Origin: Pagrus major
Taxonomy: Eukaryota; Chordata; Actinopteri; Spariformes; Sparidae
Assembly: GCF_040436345.1 (NCBI RefSeq)
Contig: NC_133221.1
Coordinates: forward strand, 17,729,165 to 17,793,164
Length of the DNA stretch: 64,000 nt
Direction of reading: 5' to 3'
Of this stretch, positions 36,508 through 48,863 are shown piece by piece. Each line of letters begins with the position of its first letter. Position 1 is the stretch's first letter. A program made the translations under genes and the position numbers. Under the pieces are notes generated by a model that saw nothing but the letters and a program-made list of their open reading frames with translations, did no database searches and was not told the DNA's origin.

Positions 36508-37629
36508 GAAAGGGACAGTTCATCCCCAAAATTAAAAATATTTCTTTTCCTCTTATCTGTAGTGCTATTTATACATCTAAATTGTTTTGATTTCAGTTGC
36601 CAAGTTTTGGAGATATCGTCCGTATAATCTCTCGACTGTAATGGACCTAGGTGGCTCTGGGCCTCTGCTGCTCAAAGCACCCAAAAAGCAAACTCAAACT
36701 ATAAAAGTAAAAAGTATTATTTCTTGGAGCCAACAGCTTCAAACAGTTCACTTGAATAAGGCCATGCATGGGGAATGTCTTGCTTCTCAGAATCTGCTTC
36801 AGTGTCGTCGGCAATGTGGCCTAGTTCAGTTTCATTCATTCATCAGTCACTGCCTTTGTCACTACACGCTTTTTTTCCCCGTTTGAGTCTCCCTCTCCGT
36901 CTGTTTCCATCTGGTTCATCTTGCTACATCTGCCATGCATGATATGCACTAATAGGTTGAAATCAGTCTTGTGATACTGGGAAGCTAGTGTGCAGTGACG
37001 CAAAATAAAAACAATTGTTAATTCCCCTCAAATGCATTGAAACTAAAGTTACAAGCCTGTTTTGAAAATGTTAAGAGTAGAAAGTACAGATGTTATTGTT
37101 TTTGTTAAAATGTAGGTAGTAAAAGTAAAAAGTTGGGAGAAAAATACGTATTCAAGTAAAGTACAGCTACGTGAAAAAAACAGTATTTGTGCTTCATTAC
37201 TTCCCACCTCTGCTCATGACAGTGCGGGATGTAAACATTAATGGCGGGCTTTAACATTTGCTAGCTTAGTTAGTTAGCGTCTCATCTGTGAGTACATGCA
37301 CCCCTCCTTCTGCGTGGTGATACGAAAACAAAATAGTTCCAACATGAAATTGCTCACAATGAGGTCTGTGGATTATCTTGAGTAACCGAGTCGTGATTTC
37401 TGGAAAGAGACACTGATGTCAAGTTTTTCACATTTATTTTTTAGGCGCTTCAAGCACCACAAGGCGAGTGCCATCCGGTTCTATTATATTTGAGAGAAGG
37501 CAGACTTTTCTACAGCCAATATCTCCAAAACTTGGCTACTCACACCACAACTATCTGGACGGATATATAGTGCTGCAGGCAAATGGAAAAATATGCGTTT
37601 TTGATTTTGATTTGAACTGTTCCTTTAAA
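36508..37629. mobile_element. Fold-back MITE, long inverted arms
   Basis: The left end reads GAAAGGGACAGTTCATCCCC and the right end, inverted, TTTAAAGGAACAGTTCAAAT. The arms stay similar for about 200 bases (both contain GCCAAGTTTTGGAGATAT). The right arm also carries TTACTCAAGATAATCCACAG inverted, a word seen in the fragment at 11865-11935. The centre holds a nested repeat at about 37070-37210 (AAGTAAAGTACAG, CTTCCCACCTCTG). There is no coding capacity. Confidence 0.72.
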
Positions 37630-39983
37630 GTGCCACTGACTCATTTCAAGCCAGTTCAGCACATCCTTTTTTCATGAGAGAGCAGCGCTCTGCGTGTCCA
37701 CAGGACAATACTGGGATGCTTTCATGGTGTCTCAGGAGTCCTCGTCTGGGTCGGAGGAGAAGCCTCACCTTTTCCTCTGTGCAGCCAGGGTGTTCGGGCT
37801 TTCAGCACGCCACTGTGAATTCGCTCTCGAGATGCAAGCCTCTGCTTTGATTCTCTGCCAAATCAAATGCTAGACTAACAACGTCCAGCGTCTCACTTTG
37901 TTGTATCAGGAAATAAATGAACTTCCCCCAAACCCTCGGGGTGTTCATGTATTTTCCTCTTCCTGTCAGGAAGTTTGAGAGGTCAGAGGATGATTCTTCT
38001 CTGCTGAAAGGGTCAGACTTCACATCCATCCAGTTTTTCAGATTGATGGGAGAGGCAGAGCACACTTTCATTGTGCATTAGAGAGCATTACACCAGCTAA
38101 ATAATGAATGTTCTTGGATGAGTTTGCTGGCACATACACCCACTAAAATTAGATCCATCATTGCAGAGAATTTCTCTGTGACTCTGTCTTGTTTCCAGAG
38201 GATGGAAGACTTGACAGTAGCTATTACCACCATCACCCCCTCCTTGTCAAAGCATATGATAGATGGTCTATAGGGTAGGTTACTGCTTTTTTGTAATCCT
38301 GCAGTGTGTCACTGTGGGTGTGTTTATGCTGAATATCCTGATGCTTATGGATTCCAGGCTGAAGCAAGGTTGATGTCTAAACTCAAGGTCACTTCTTCAT
38401 TAGAGTGGGGGCAGAGCTTCCTGCCAGGCCCCATGGCTGTGCTGGTGTATAAGGGAAATAAATGAGCCCTCTGTGTGGCTGCCACAAGGGCAGGAAAATA
38501 GGTGAACTTCAAATCAATTTCGGGTCAGCCAAGGAGTACATCCAGTGGCTCTGAAGAATGACGGAGCCCCCCCAGCCTTGACCAAAGTCGGCATAAATCA
38601 GACCTGGGGCCGGGAGCTTTACTGCGCTGAGCAATGTGTCTGCATTGCTTAACTCCAGACCCCTCCGCAGATCTGATGACTGCCGAGGCTGCTATAAGCT
38701 CATTCCAAGACACCGGGAGGCATTTCTGGCCCCAACCAACTTACACAACCAACCCAGTGTCTGGAGAGCACTGGAGCATCTTACTTTGTGAACAGCAAAA
38801 GAAAAATGAGCCAGATAATTTATTATGCCTCCAAAACACAAAAAACTTTGCTTCACTTTTCTCCATTCAGCCTGATCATTTTTTGAGTATACTTTCTGTC
38901 TGTCAAAGCAGCTGGGAGTTTATTTTGGGAAAGACATTTTTCCTCACATAAAAGGTAGGCCTTTCTGCACCCCATTGCTTTTATTTACAACAGTTTGACT
39001 GCGACTGTTTTCAAGGTGAATTTTGCCAAATATAGCCACACTTTTACTTTTATTGGCCCGCAATTATGATGTAGCAGAAACTCTTGCCTCATACGTGTGA
39101 GAGCCAAGGGGATCAAGGTTGGCTTTTATTGCTCTCACCCACCTTGTTTTCATTACTTAAAGGACCGCTGTGTTCACACCTCAACACGACCCTGTGATTT
39201 TTTTTCTTCATTGTAAAAGCAGGCATGTGGACCGACTCTGATAAAATCCATTTTATGGGAGCTCATTCAACAGGCTCTCACAGGATTTATGTGCAAAGAA
39301 AACGTTTGTTGTGGTGTGTCTAATCCCATTTAACCTACTTCATGGCTCTTGGCCAGCTATGAGCAGTGCATGTAAATTTAAAAAAAATGCTCTATTACTG
39401 TGGTTGACCTTCTAGTGTGAAATCTGAAGGGGATGTCTGATATGATGAAGGAAAACACATCCACAAAAAAGAAAGAGCGAGAAAAGGGCAACTGCATTGA
39501 CAGGCAAAGCAGATTAGAGGATGCTCCAACAGGACAGGAAGAGCGGGATAACACAAAACAAAAGCTCAAAAGCTTGGAAATGACAGTGAGTTTATTCACT
39601 CAAACCCAGTCAAACTGTTGTGGTTAAAACAGCTGCACATATATAACATGCCTCACTGTACATACACAGCCGTGAAATAGCCGGAACAATAACTGTTATT
39701 GTAGTGTAAGGAAGGGGAAGCCAGAAAAGCCTGAAAAGATACAGTCTGTTTTCTGAGTATGTACTTTTCCCTGCGTGTTTGTTGACCTTGTTCTGCTTTG
39801 CAAAGAGTGTAAAGAACAAGCAGTAAAAACAATGCTCGTGGCAGAGACAGTAAGTGTGACTTCATGTGAGAATAGTTCGAGCGACGCCAGTTTCCACATT
39901 GCTGAATCTCACTAAGCCCATCGGTGTCTGCCCCCGGAGTTGGCGCTTTACACACCTCTGTCAGAGCAGCTTTTCTCTGCCTC

Positions 39984-39987
<4 letters not shown>

Positions 39988-40033
<46 letters not shown>
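39988..40033 (+). repeat. CA dinucleotide microsatellite
   Basis: About 23 uninterrupted CA units. It is a likely polymorphic marker; no gene is attached. Confidence 0.9.
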
Positions 40034-40037
<4 letters not shown>

Positions 40038-40093
40038 AAGATACCTCTACAGTAACTCCTTTTTCTCAGTAAAGATGTTTGTTTTGTTTTTTT

Positions 40094-40265
40094 ACCTCTG
40101 CCAAGGAGGTTATGTTTTCACCCATTTGTTTGTTGGTTGGTTGGTTGTTTGGTTGATTGATGGGTTGGTTGAAAGATTGGTTGGTGGGTTGGTTGTTTGG
40201 TTAGTTGGTTGATAGATTGGTTGGTGGGTTGGTTGGTTGGTGGGTTGGTTGGTTGGTTGGTTGGT
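40094..40265 (+). repeat. Third copy of the CCAAGGAGGTTATG repeat, with a GGTT array
   Basis: It starts ACCTCTGCCAAGGAGGTTATG and TTTTCACC, the same as the minus copy at 34205-34453, then dissolves into about 130 bases of imperfect GGTT/GATT/GTTT units. The short GTTT tract of the parent repeat seems to have expanded here. Confidence 0.7.
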
Positions 40266-40431
40266 AATCTTAAATTCTGGTTAAGCAGTTATGGGTGGTT
40301 TAAAAGAAGTAAACATGTATGTAACGCTGTGATCCTACCCTCTCACTGAAGTTACATAGTGCAGAAACAAGTGATGGGGGGGCGGAGTGACAGAGACAGA
40401 GACACCATTCGACCTATTACAAGACACTTTC

Positions 40432-40683
40432 AAAGCTCCTCAAGCTCAGGAGGTAGAGTGGGTCATCCAGTAATTGGAAGGTCACTAGTTTGATTCCTGC
40501 TGCATGTTGAAGCAATGTACTGAGCCCCAAACTGCTCCTGATAAGCAGTTCCGCACCGTGCATGGCCTCTGCCATCAGTGTGTAAATGTGTATATGTATG
40601 TGAATGTGACAAGTTTTGTAATGTGCTTTGAGCAGTCAGAAGAGTGGAAAAACACTTTAGAAATGCAAGTCCATTTACTACCA
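40432..40683 (+). mobile_element. tRNA-derived SINE
   Basis: The head has a tRNA-like A box (AGGTAGAGTGGGTCATCC) and a B-box-like GGTCACTAGTTTGATTCC about 30 bases later. The body has TGAGCCCCAAACTGCTCCTG, GCATGGCCTCTGCCATCAG and TGTGTAAATGTG. The tail has TGTGCTTTGAGCAGTCAGAA and AAGTCCATTTAC. This word order is a widespread percomorph SINE body. It is moderately diverged and has no clear A-tail. Confidence 0.75.
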
Positions 40684-41318
40684 TCAAAATGATTTTGAAG
40701 TTGTTGTTATTATGAGGTAAAAAGTTACATAATGTTGGGTTAAATTAAATAGGACTGTTGGGTTTTGACAAAGTGCCATGCTTGCTTTGTTATATAATAA
40801 TATGAAGAAGAATGACAAACTAATAGTACACTCTGTAAACCACTGAAAACAAAATTACAAGGTGCTTGTAAGGTGTAATTAAAACCATGTGTTGTGTAAT
40901 TATATTAAAATAAATGTGATTCACATTTGTTTGTTTACATGACCTCGTAAATTAGTGTCTGAAACAGAAAACAATCTACAGATAAACAATCCACCATTGA
41001 AAGAATAAATCATGACTTCCTGTGAGTGCATTTACTCTGAAACAAAAGCAACAATCTCAAAATATTTCACTCGACATCTGCAATAATCTGCCCTGATGTG
41101 TGGGTTGGAGTTGTGCACTTTAAACTCCATCACACAACAAAGGAGAGGACGAGTCTTGTATCAGCATCGACTCAGTGGCCCTCTTTGCCTGTTTGTTTGT
41201 TCATTCCATTTATATCCCTCCATCAACTTCCCACAGCCTAATAGATGACTCCGGGAGAGAGCGTCTCTGGATTCACTCCAGCTCACGTCTTCTTTGAATT
41301 AACAACATTGTGATGTCT

Positions 41319-41354
41319 CTTTTGTCTCCTCTCCAAGGTGAGAGGAGACAAAAG
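41319..41354. repeat. Perfect 15-bp hairpin
   Basis: CTTTTGTCTCCTCTC (41319-41333) and GAGAGGAGACAAAAG (41340-41354) are exact reverse complements separated by six bases. It is purine/pyrimidine-asymmetric. It lies outside any recognised repeat or gene. Function is unknown. Confidence 0.8.
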
Positions 41355-42619
41355 CTGGGATGTGCTTACACCATGAGAGGGTGTGTGTTTGGGCTGACAA
41401 AGCTTAAGAAAGCCAGACATGTGAGAAACTTCTTCTGGTGCACTCTGTACACTGTGCAGTGTTTATGTGTGCAGATCATGTTACTCACATACAGAGTTTA
41501 CATTAGTCTCATGAGAGTCAGTGAGAGGTTGCAGTCGTGCGTCTCTCTATACGTGCTGTGCAGTGTGTGCAAACACTGATTCAGGCCAACTACAAAAATA
41601 GACACGCTAAGTTTAACAAACTAGATCACATAAGCATGCGATTGCCCTAAGTACCCGTAAATGTGACAAACTAAATTGAGGTGGATGTAAAACAGAACAG
41701 GATCTCAAGGTGCATCAAGCAATGTGTTGCATTAAATCAGCAACAGCTGATATTAAACCAGTCAAAATCACCTTTAATCCAATGGAGACTTTACAAAGCA
41801 GCACAGAGCTGCCACAGTGTGTTCAACTGGTGGCACTGCACTACAGCAGGTCAGCAACACATGCAGCTCCGGTGCCTGTTTGCTGATTTAACACTTACAC
41901 CATGTTTAATGTCGCATACAGTGTCCACGGAGAGAAAACAGGACAGGATATCAGGTGCCGGAGTGCTGCTGCTGTGTCCGAACACGTAGTTCTCCTTGAC
42001 TATCTAGGAACACCAGTGGGACAGTGATGCCTCTCCTCTGCAGACAAAAATAGCCCAAATTTCCACTGAGAGTACAGCCACAACCTTCCAACTGAACATG
42101 TTTACAACAACAACAGGGTTATTTTTCTCCATGATTTCAGTAACTACCAGTAATGATTGAGTACCCTTTAAAATGTAAACAAAAATAGTTCTCATGTGAC
42201 TGACTTAGTCTGGATTCTCCATCAGTAGGTGTAAATCATTCTTTAGGGAAATTAGAAATGGTTAATCAGATCAGACATAGAGCTGTAACTCCTAAGTATA
42301 TCTGTATAACCATTTTTCATCTCTCCAGGAATTAGTCTGTCTTAGTCTGCTCCTGAGTTACGATGTTGAATAATGCGCAAAAAAGGTTTTCTGCAGAACA
42401 TTATGTCATCACTACATATAAATTTGATCCTATTCGACATTTGTATGAATGTTTTGTCATAATTATCTTATGGATTATTGAGTTAAGGCTGATGGGTGTT
42501 TTGTGAGGTAATGTGACCATTGACCACCAAATTCTTATCAGTTCATCCTTGAGTGTTAGTGTACATTTAGGACATTTAGTGGACATAAGGTCTTGACTTT
42601 ATCATTTCAGTCCACTTTA

Positions 42620-42765
42620 ACTTTGCCTTGTTTTATCAGAATCAGAATTTGTTTTATTTTCATTTGTGTTGGTTTTATCAGCTGTCGTTTCTTTCTTTTC
42701 TGTGAAGCACTTTGTATTGTTTGGAAAAGTGCTATATAAATAAAGCGTATTATTTTATTTGTGTC
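42620..42765 (+). mobile_element. LINE-type 3' end
   Basis: The stretch includes GAAGCACTTTGTATTG, then AAAGTGCTATATAAATAAAG and a TATTATTTT tail. It is the plus-strand form of the tails at 8446 and 33960. The internal AATAAA is part of the element and not assigned to a gene. Confidence 0.6.
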
Positions 42766-43237
42766 AAATTTTGAAGAAATTCCCTCAAGGCGTTACTGAG
42801 ATATTGCATACACAAGAATGGGACAGGCGACCCATAAACAATCCCTCCAGGCATGGCTACCGTCAGCATAGAAGCATTAAAAAAAGAAAAACCTTATAGT
42901 TGACATCTGGAATAAAAAGACTTGAAGTTTTCAGTCTGCCTTGGAGATAAAGTAATTTATAGGTCTATCACATGAACCACCACATCACACTGGAAGAAAA
43001 ACAAGCCATTTATTCATTTTACTGGAAGAGACAAATACACTTAGCCTGTTCAGGCCAGCCAGTGCAGTCACGTTATTGACATTTCATATGCATCGAGGTC
43101 TTGATCTCTCCCTGTTGGTGTTTGGCACATCTGTACAGTCCCACTCTGCCCAGTATATCCACACAGAAGGACAAAGGATGAACTGGTCTGGGAGTAGTTA
43201 CATTTTTTTTAAGCAGGACTTAATACAGTACGTGATC

Positions 43238-43243
43238 TTTATT
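43238..43243 (-). terminator. ssr4: Likely ssr4 polyadenylation signal
   Basis: AATAAA on the minus strand (TTTATT on the plus), about 306 bases after the ssr4 stop codon. An alternative is at 43009-43014. The resulting 3' UTR length is ordinary for this gene type. Confidence 0.5.
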
Positions 43244-43548
43244 TGTTTTGTTGACTTTTGTGGTCCAGGTTTACTGTTTGGTTTTATCAAAATTACAAAA
43301 TTTCCTCCACATTGACGAGACAAACTCATGACGCAATTCATCTGTAAATTGATAAGACTGATGGCATACAGACACAGTCTGAATAAAAAAAAAATACAAA
43401 GACTGCTACTCCTGCTCCTCGTCCCAAAGCAGACCATGTGGCGAAACCCTTTTGGCTTGCCACCACACTGGATGATGGATCGTAGGTCGAGTGCCACCTG
43501 AATTCAGTCTTTAATGATCCAGTGGTTAAATAGTGATTGTGAATCTGA

Positions 43549-46500
43549 TTATGCTTGGATGGTGCTCTTAGCACTGAAGGCCATGTAGTAGAACAGGATA
43601 CCAATGAGGGCAGCCACCACCTCAGTCGACACCCATGGGCCGTTCCAGGCACCCTGTAGAGAGATTAAAGAAAAAAGAGGCTTATCACTGCTTTATAGAG
43701 GAGGAGAAGTAAACAGGGACGACTAACTACACATTCTAGTTTCACCTGGTTCTAAGAATACTCTGAGGCTAAAAGCAACACGGGTGATTGCTCAGACAAA
43801 GTACACAATGACCACACAGTTGGTCATCCTGACCTTTTAGTACAATAAAATAAGTTACAAATAACCTGCACTGTACAGGATATATTTCTTTATGATCGCA
43901 ATACAACTTCCCCAAATTTAATACAATAAAAAATCTGTTGTAGTGAGGAGGGACATCCTTAAGAAATTACTTGACTAATTAAATAATGCCTTAAATCCAT
44001 TTAATTTTTTTTTGTTTTTGTTTAGACTGAGGAATAATACACTACAATGAATATCTGCAATAACTGAGGTTTTTTGGTCTCTTGGGGAATTGGAAAAAAA
44101 ATGTGTTAGTAATCAGATGGCTAATTATACATCTCGAATATTCGGAGCAACCTTGCCATTCATTTTTCAGTTGTATTTCTGGCCGCCTAGTGAATACAAG
44201 TCCAATTATCACTCCCTTTTAGGTCTGGTTGTGGTCTCCACTATATTGTATTTATAGAACCTTTTAGCAGAAAAAAGCAGCCTGCTGATCAATGCCGCAA
44301 GGCTGAACCAAAAACTGTAAAGTAGTAAAATCCAAATATAGAGTAGAAAGATGCTACACAGCTCTGTAAAGCTAAGGGGGGTATCGCAAAATCAGGTGAT
44401 AATTCTGTGGGTTTATCACTTCGAGCAAGTATTCATGTGATTCAATTAATCCTATGAAAACACTGATTGTAGCAGCTTTAATTTGCAAGTGTTTATTCAG
44501 TTAAACAAGGCTTATGGCACCATGAGTGCAGTCATGTGTTCGATCTGAGGGTCTATGGGAGACTCACCCTGTGGTCAATGTTGACAGAGAAGAGAGGCTC
44601 AATGGCATTTACATCTTCATTGTTTCTCTGGGCCTGGAACAAAGCAGATTCACATGTATAATTCAAATTAAACAGTTTTTCCTTCAAAAAGATGGCATAT
44701 TGCAAAGCAAGTGGAGCTTACTGGCAGGAAACTATGATCAACAATCGAATACTGACCTTGCGCAGGGCACTGTAGGACTCCTCATCAAAGAATTTGACCT
44801 GATATGTTCCAGAGCTGGCCTGTTTGTGAGGAAGGCTCCAGGACACCTGAGGGAAGAAGTCACATGTTGACAAATATCTGATTTTATTTTTTAGAGTGTC
44901 TAAATTAGAAGCCTTCACTCCTCTCCGAGAGGCTGTGGAGTGTGTTTATGAGCTGCTGAGGATATGGGCTGCACGGACAAAAAGCAAAAGTGCTTATGGC
45001 TGTTCTGTATGGCCACACTCAGAGGAAAAGATTAAACCCTGCTGTAATAGGGAGGTGATGAATCATTCTAACAGGGATAACAGTGTACTTTCAGACAGTC
45101 CCTCCTCAGTGTCAATCACGTTGTTGCACTTCTTTGTACGGATAAAAACTGACAGAAGTAGTTTGTGTGCAAAAAGAAAAAGATGGCTTGAGTGATGAGT
45201 TAATATCTTGTCAATTATTTTGATAATCAGTTAATCATTTAATATTTATATTAATATTTCAAGCACAAATCTCAAACATTTCCTGGCTCCTTCTTCTTAA
45301 ATGTAAGGATTTACTGCATTTCCTTGTCATGTATGATAGTACATAAAGAGTCTTCGGGTTTTGGACTGTTGGTTGGAGAAAAGATGCAATATGAAAACAT
45401 CACTTTGGGCTCTGGGAAATTGTGATGAGCATTTTTCACAGTTTTTGGGACATTTTGTAGAGTAATTGGCAGATTAATCAGCGATGAAAATAGTGTGTTA
45501 GTTGCAGCTCTACTGGCCATCATGAGAAGTGATAGGGTTGTTAGATTTAAGTGACAATTCCCTCCCAGTTCATGTCGGAAAGGTGTTGTGGGGCATTGCA
45601 GATGGTGCTTAATGATCAGACAGTTGAACAGTCACATGTTTGATATCAAAATGATATTTGACAGATGTGTTTTTTTCAGAGTTGATACCGATTATTAGAA
45701 AGCAAGGAGACTGAAAACTGACATTTGGCACCAATATTCATTTGCAGTAAAAAATTAAACTCTTTGTATCAAAATTTTTGAACAACCAGTGATGGATTGA
45801 AAGTACAGTTTTCTCAAGTAATGTTCCTAAGTACGATTTTCAGGTACTTTGCTAGATTATTTCTATTTTCTGCTACTTCACACTCTCTACTACATTTATT
45901 GATACATTTAGTTACTAGTTACTTTGCAGATTCAGCTTATTCAGTGTTTATAGGCTATTAGCTGTGACAGGTTACCAATCAGATATTGTGGGTGAGAGGA
46001 CACTGCATCAGAGCCAAAGTAGCACATTTTTAAATTAGTTTATTTTATCTGCAATCGGACAGAAAAATCACTGATACCGATAATCAGCAAAGTGCTGAAT
46101 ATCGGCCTACCCCTAGTTTAAATGTGTGTAAATGTGACAAACTGAGATTTGCAGTTAGACAGCACTCAATACTCAACTCATAGTGGCTCTATGCTCAGCC
46201 CCTCTTCGGGGCCATTATCTTATAGTTTTATGGCTTGTAGATCACATATGAGAACCATGAGAGCTAATGCCTCACTCAGTGCATATGAACTTGAAGCCAC
46301 TTCCATACCTGGTACTTGCCAACATCCTGACCTCTAGTCACTGGGAACTGTCTTCCATTGACATCAGCATACAGAGTCACACTCTGGAGAGGACAGAAAT
46401 GATCATCAGTGGAAGCCAGTGGCTCGATAACATCAATATATAATCAGACTGTTTGTTTAAAGTCTTAGAGGTGGACTGTTACCTGAGCTCCGTTGGCACA

Positions 46501-46876
46501 GGCCAGGCTGAGTTCAACGATGAAGACAGACTCGGAGGAGATGACGGCGTCAGAGGTGGTGTAGGCCGACGGAGTGATCACTGGGTCCGTGCAGCTCTCT
46601 CCTGTAACCACACAGTGCAGAGACGGGTTAATAACATCTTTGACACCAAGGTATCATCTGCACAGAGTTAACAGTCGACACACATATCACCAAGACTAAT
46701 ATTCCACCTAACTCAGAGGACCAATGGAAGTGATTCAATGGGCTACTTAGCTACTAGCTATATGTGGTTAGCATTAAAGGCTGATTAACCCCCGCAGATC
46801 TCTCCAACCGGTTCCCCGCTGACTTACCAGAGCAGGCGACCACCAGCAGAGCGAGGAAGGCGGCTATCCGAATCAT
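43549..46876 (-). CDS. ssr4: Translocon-associated protein subunit delta (TRAP-delta)
   Basis: Single-pass ER membrane protein of 167 aa (human about 173). It belongs to the TRAP complex at the Sec61 channel, which helps translocation and N-glycosylation of some secretory proteins. Exons in reading order: 46828-46876, 46483-46601, 46309-46383, 44757-44846, 44568-44633, 43549-43653; all junctions are GT-AG and the frame closes. Residues 1-17 form a signal peptide ([17 protein letters not shown]). C20 and C51 fit the conserved luminal disulfide. [28 protein letters not shown] and [12 protein letters not shown] are TRAP-delta hallmarks. The membrane span is about 144-160, with a short cytosolic end KSTIQA. 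It lies tail-to-tail with avpr2 and downstream of arhgap4 on the same strand. In human it is on the other side of AVPR2. Confidence 0.96.
45195..45518 (+). repeat. Dispersed repeat A in ssr4 intron 3
   Basis: The run TTTGATAATCAGTTAATC, a TTTTGGACTGTTGGTTGGA word, CTCTGGGAAATTGTGATGAG, CAGATTAATCAGCGATGAAA and GTTAGTTGCAGCTCTAC is a common fish repeat order. An inverted, more diverged copy is at about 60055-60300. I cannot name the family. Confidence 0.6.
45785..46115 (+). repeat. Dispersed repeat B in ssr4 intron 3
   Basis: Shared words with 60300-60600: TTTTCTGCTACTT, ACTACATTTA, TTACTTTGCAGATT, GCATCAGAGCCAAAG/GCATTAAAGCCAAAG, CATTTTTAAAT, and TGCTGAATATCGG. Both are in the same orientation. 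The family name is unknown to me. Confidence 0.65.
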
Positions 46877-47019
46877 CGTGGCGTCTGAGAGGTTGTCTGG
46901 GAGGGTTTTGTGTTGTTCCTGGCGTCCAGCAGCTCAACTGTACTGCTCCTTTCACACTGACAGAAGGAAAGAAGTCCACCTCAGCTCACCGATGCTACTC
47001 CTCTGCGGCTGCGCAGGAA

Positions 47020-47062
47020 TGACGTGGACTGTTGCGCCGCGAAGCACTCTGGGAAACTACTA
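47020..47062 (-). promoter_or_regulatory. ssr4: ssr4 promoter motifs: UPRE and ZNF143-like site
   Basis: TGACGTGG at 47020-47027 (plus-strand reading) is an exact match to the unfolded-protein-response element bound by XBP1/ATF6, 144 bases before the ssr4 start codon. GCACTCTGGGAAACTACTA at 47044-47062, inverted, resembles the ZNF143/STAF motif (TTCCCAGA.TGC core). A TGCGCAG word (NRF1-like) lies between these sites and the gene. TRAP subunits are known to rise with ER stress, so the UPRE is plausible. The motif matches are read directly; activity is inferred. Confidence 0.5.
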
Positions 47063-47236
47063 TGTCGACACGTCATCTGATCTGAATCAAAACAGAGGAT
47101 AGGCTTTGAATAAATTAAAATTAGTCCTCTAGTCATTTTAATACGTTTTACCACACATTTGTTTACCTAAAACAATTTAAATGTGGTATATTATGTAAAA
47201 GCTGTGTGGTACGTTGGTTTTTGTGTGATATTTATC

Positions 47237-47727
47237 CAGTGGTGGAAGAACTAAGTCCATTTAGTTAAGTATTTTTTTTAGGTAACGTTACTCGTAGCCT
47301 ACCTGAATGTTTCCACCTTATGATACTGTATAAATCGACCCCACTACAATTTTTAAGGGAAATATTGTACTTTTTTACTTAAAAAAAAAATATGTGAAAG
47401 CCATACAATCAACACTGCTGATTTTTATTTTATTGAAAATATGAATGTGACACAGACCAAAAGTAGGCTACAGGACAGTTAAAATAGGCTCATGCCAAAT
47501 CAGCTAAAACATTAAAATACCTATTATTTATTCATGCGTTAGTGATTATAAACCTATACAATAACATAACAGATTGTTTATTCAGATATGGAAATATGAA
47601 TATTCCTGAGTTTGTATTACTACCTCATTAATATCGTTTATACACAGAGCCCATTTAAAGTTCTATTTTGAATGCAGGGTTTTTACTTGTGATTGAGTAA
47701 ATTGCATAGCTACTCCTTCCACCACTG
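47237..47727. mobile_element. MITE with CAGTGGTGGAAG ends
   Basis: The left end CAGTGGTGGAAGAACTA and the inverted right end CAGTGGTGGAAGGAGTA are near-identical terminal inverted repeats. The interior is AT-rich and non-coding. It lies between ssr4 and arhgap4, just upstream of the ssr4 promoter. Confidence 0.72.
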
Positions 47728-48496
47728 AATTTATTACATCCTTATGGTTTAAAGACTTATTTTTAGGTCTTGATAGCTTGAGGCTAATATTGGCCCTATA
47801 ACAATAATACAGGCAAATCCCACATGTACCAATGTGAATTAAGAAAGGTCTTTAATCTACTAAAAAATCATACCCGCAATACATCAAAACAATTTTTATC
47901 ACAAGCTTTGCAAAAGCATTCAAACATGTGGGTCTATTTAATCAATTAGTTTTCTTTTTGTCCTTTTTCTCCGTCCTCCTTCTGGCATTTTCCTTATGAG
48001 TCACCATTAAAATAATTTAGCAATCATAGATATTTGTACAATTTGACTAACTCTTACTAAAAGGTTTCTCCAGGTGTAAATGTTTAGTAACTCTTTCAAA
48101 CTGTCATTCAAGTTAATAGACTTTTTTCACAGAAGAAATTTTGAAATGTCACGGCAGCAAAAACACGTTATCAATAACAGTAAAAAACAATAATGGCTGC
48201 TTTCTTTAATCTCATTACCATTTCAAAGCAAGGCCCTGCTAAGGTTAATCTGGCTCATCTTGAAGGGTAACTGACACTCAAAGTGGAATAGAACTATCAT
48301 TAAAAAGACATAGGCTAATTAAACTATTGATTAGAAGCTTAATGACCTTAATGTTTTGTTTTTTTGTAGTTTTTTCAGATATAAGACATTTCTAAAAAGC
48401 CTTTATTTCACCATTCATATAAATAGAAATTATAATCAAGAAATATTTAAATACTAGTTTAAGCCTACTCATCAAAAATCAAGTTATACATCTATT

Positions 48497-48795
48497 TTTG
48501 CCAAAATCAAGAATAAAATAAATAAATGACTCAATAAATAGGTAATGCCATTAAATGCATAAATAATAATAAAAAATAAATACAGACATTAATAAATACA
48601 TAAAACAACATACATTTACATTTCTGTTTGGGTTAGTAAATAAATGTGGATGAATAAAAAGGTAAATACATACAGAAACAAATAAAAACTAAAATATCAA
48701 TTCATGCGTACATTTACTTCCATTATCACTTTTAGTGCATTTAATGGCATATTAATTCATTTACTGAGTCATTAATTTATTTTTGATTTTGGCAG
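48497..48795. mobile_element. MITE with about 65-bp terminal inverted repeats
   Basis: The left arm (TGCCAAAATCAAGAATAAAA, then AATGACTCAATAAAT, ATGCCATTAAATGCAT) and the inverted right arm (TGCCAAAATCAAAAATAAAT, then AATGACTCAGTAAAT, ATGCCATTAAATGCAC) match over about 65 bases. The interior is nearly pure A/T with ATAAATA words. It ends about 60 bases before the arhgap4 polyadenylation signal. Confidence 0.8.
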
Positions 48796-48857
48796 TTTGT
48801 GTCCTACATACTCAAGTTTAAAAAAAGAAAGACAAAGCTGGCAGAATAGACAAAATA

Positions 48858-48863
48858 TTTATT
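48858..48863 (-). terminator. arhgap4: Likely arhgap4 polyadenylation signal
   Basis: AATAAA on the minus strand, about 590 bases after the stop codon at 49449. The sequence between is non-repetitive, as expected of a 3' UTR. Confidence 0.5.

Larger units (their letters stand above)
35840..43200. other. Gap between the convergent avpr2 and ssr4 genes
   Basis: No coding exon is supported. The gap holds the fold-back element at 36508-37629, a CA microsatellite, a GGTT array, a tRNA-type SINE, a perfect small hairpin at 41319-41354 and a LINE tail near 42700. The segment 38470-38720 is relatively GC-rich but has no recognisable product. Confidence 0.5.

Noticed and set aside
42724-42745. AATAAA with TATA-like sequence as a gene terminator or promoter
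   Set aside because: The words belong to a LINE 3' end (ATATAAATAAAG) and are not tied to any gene.
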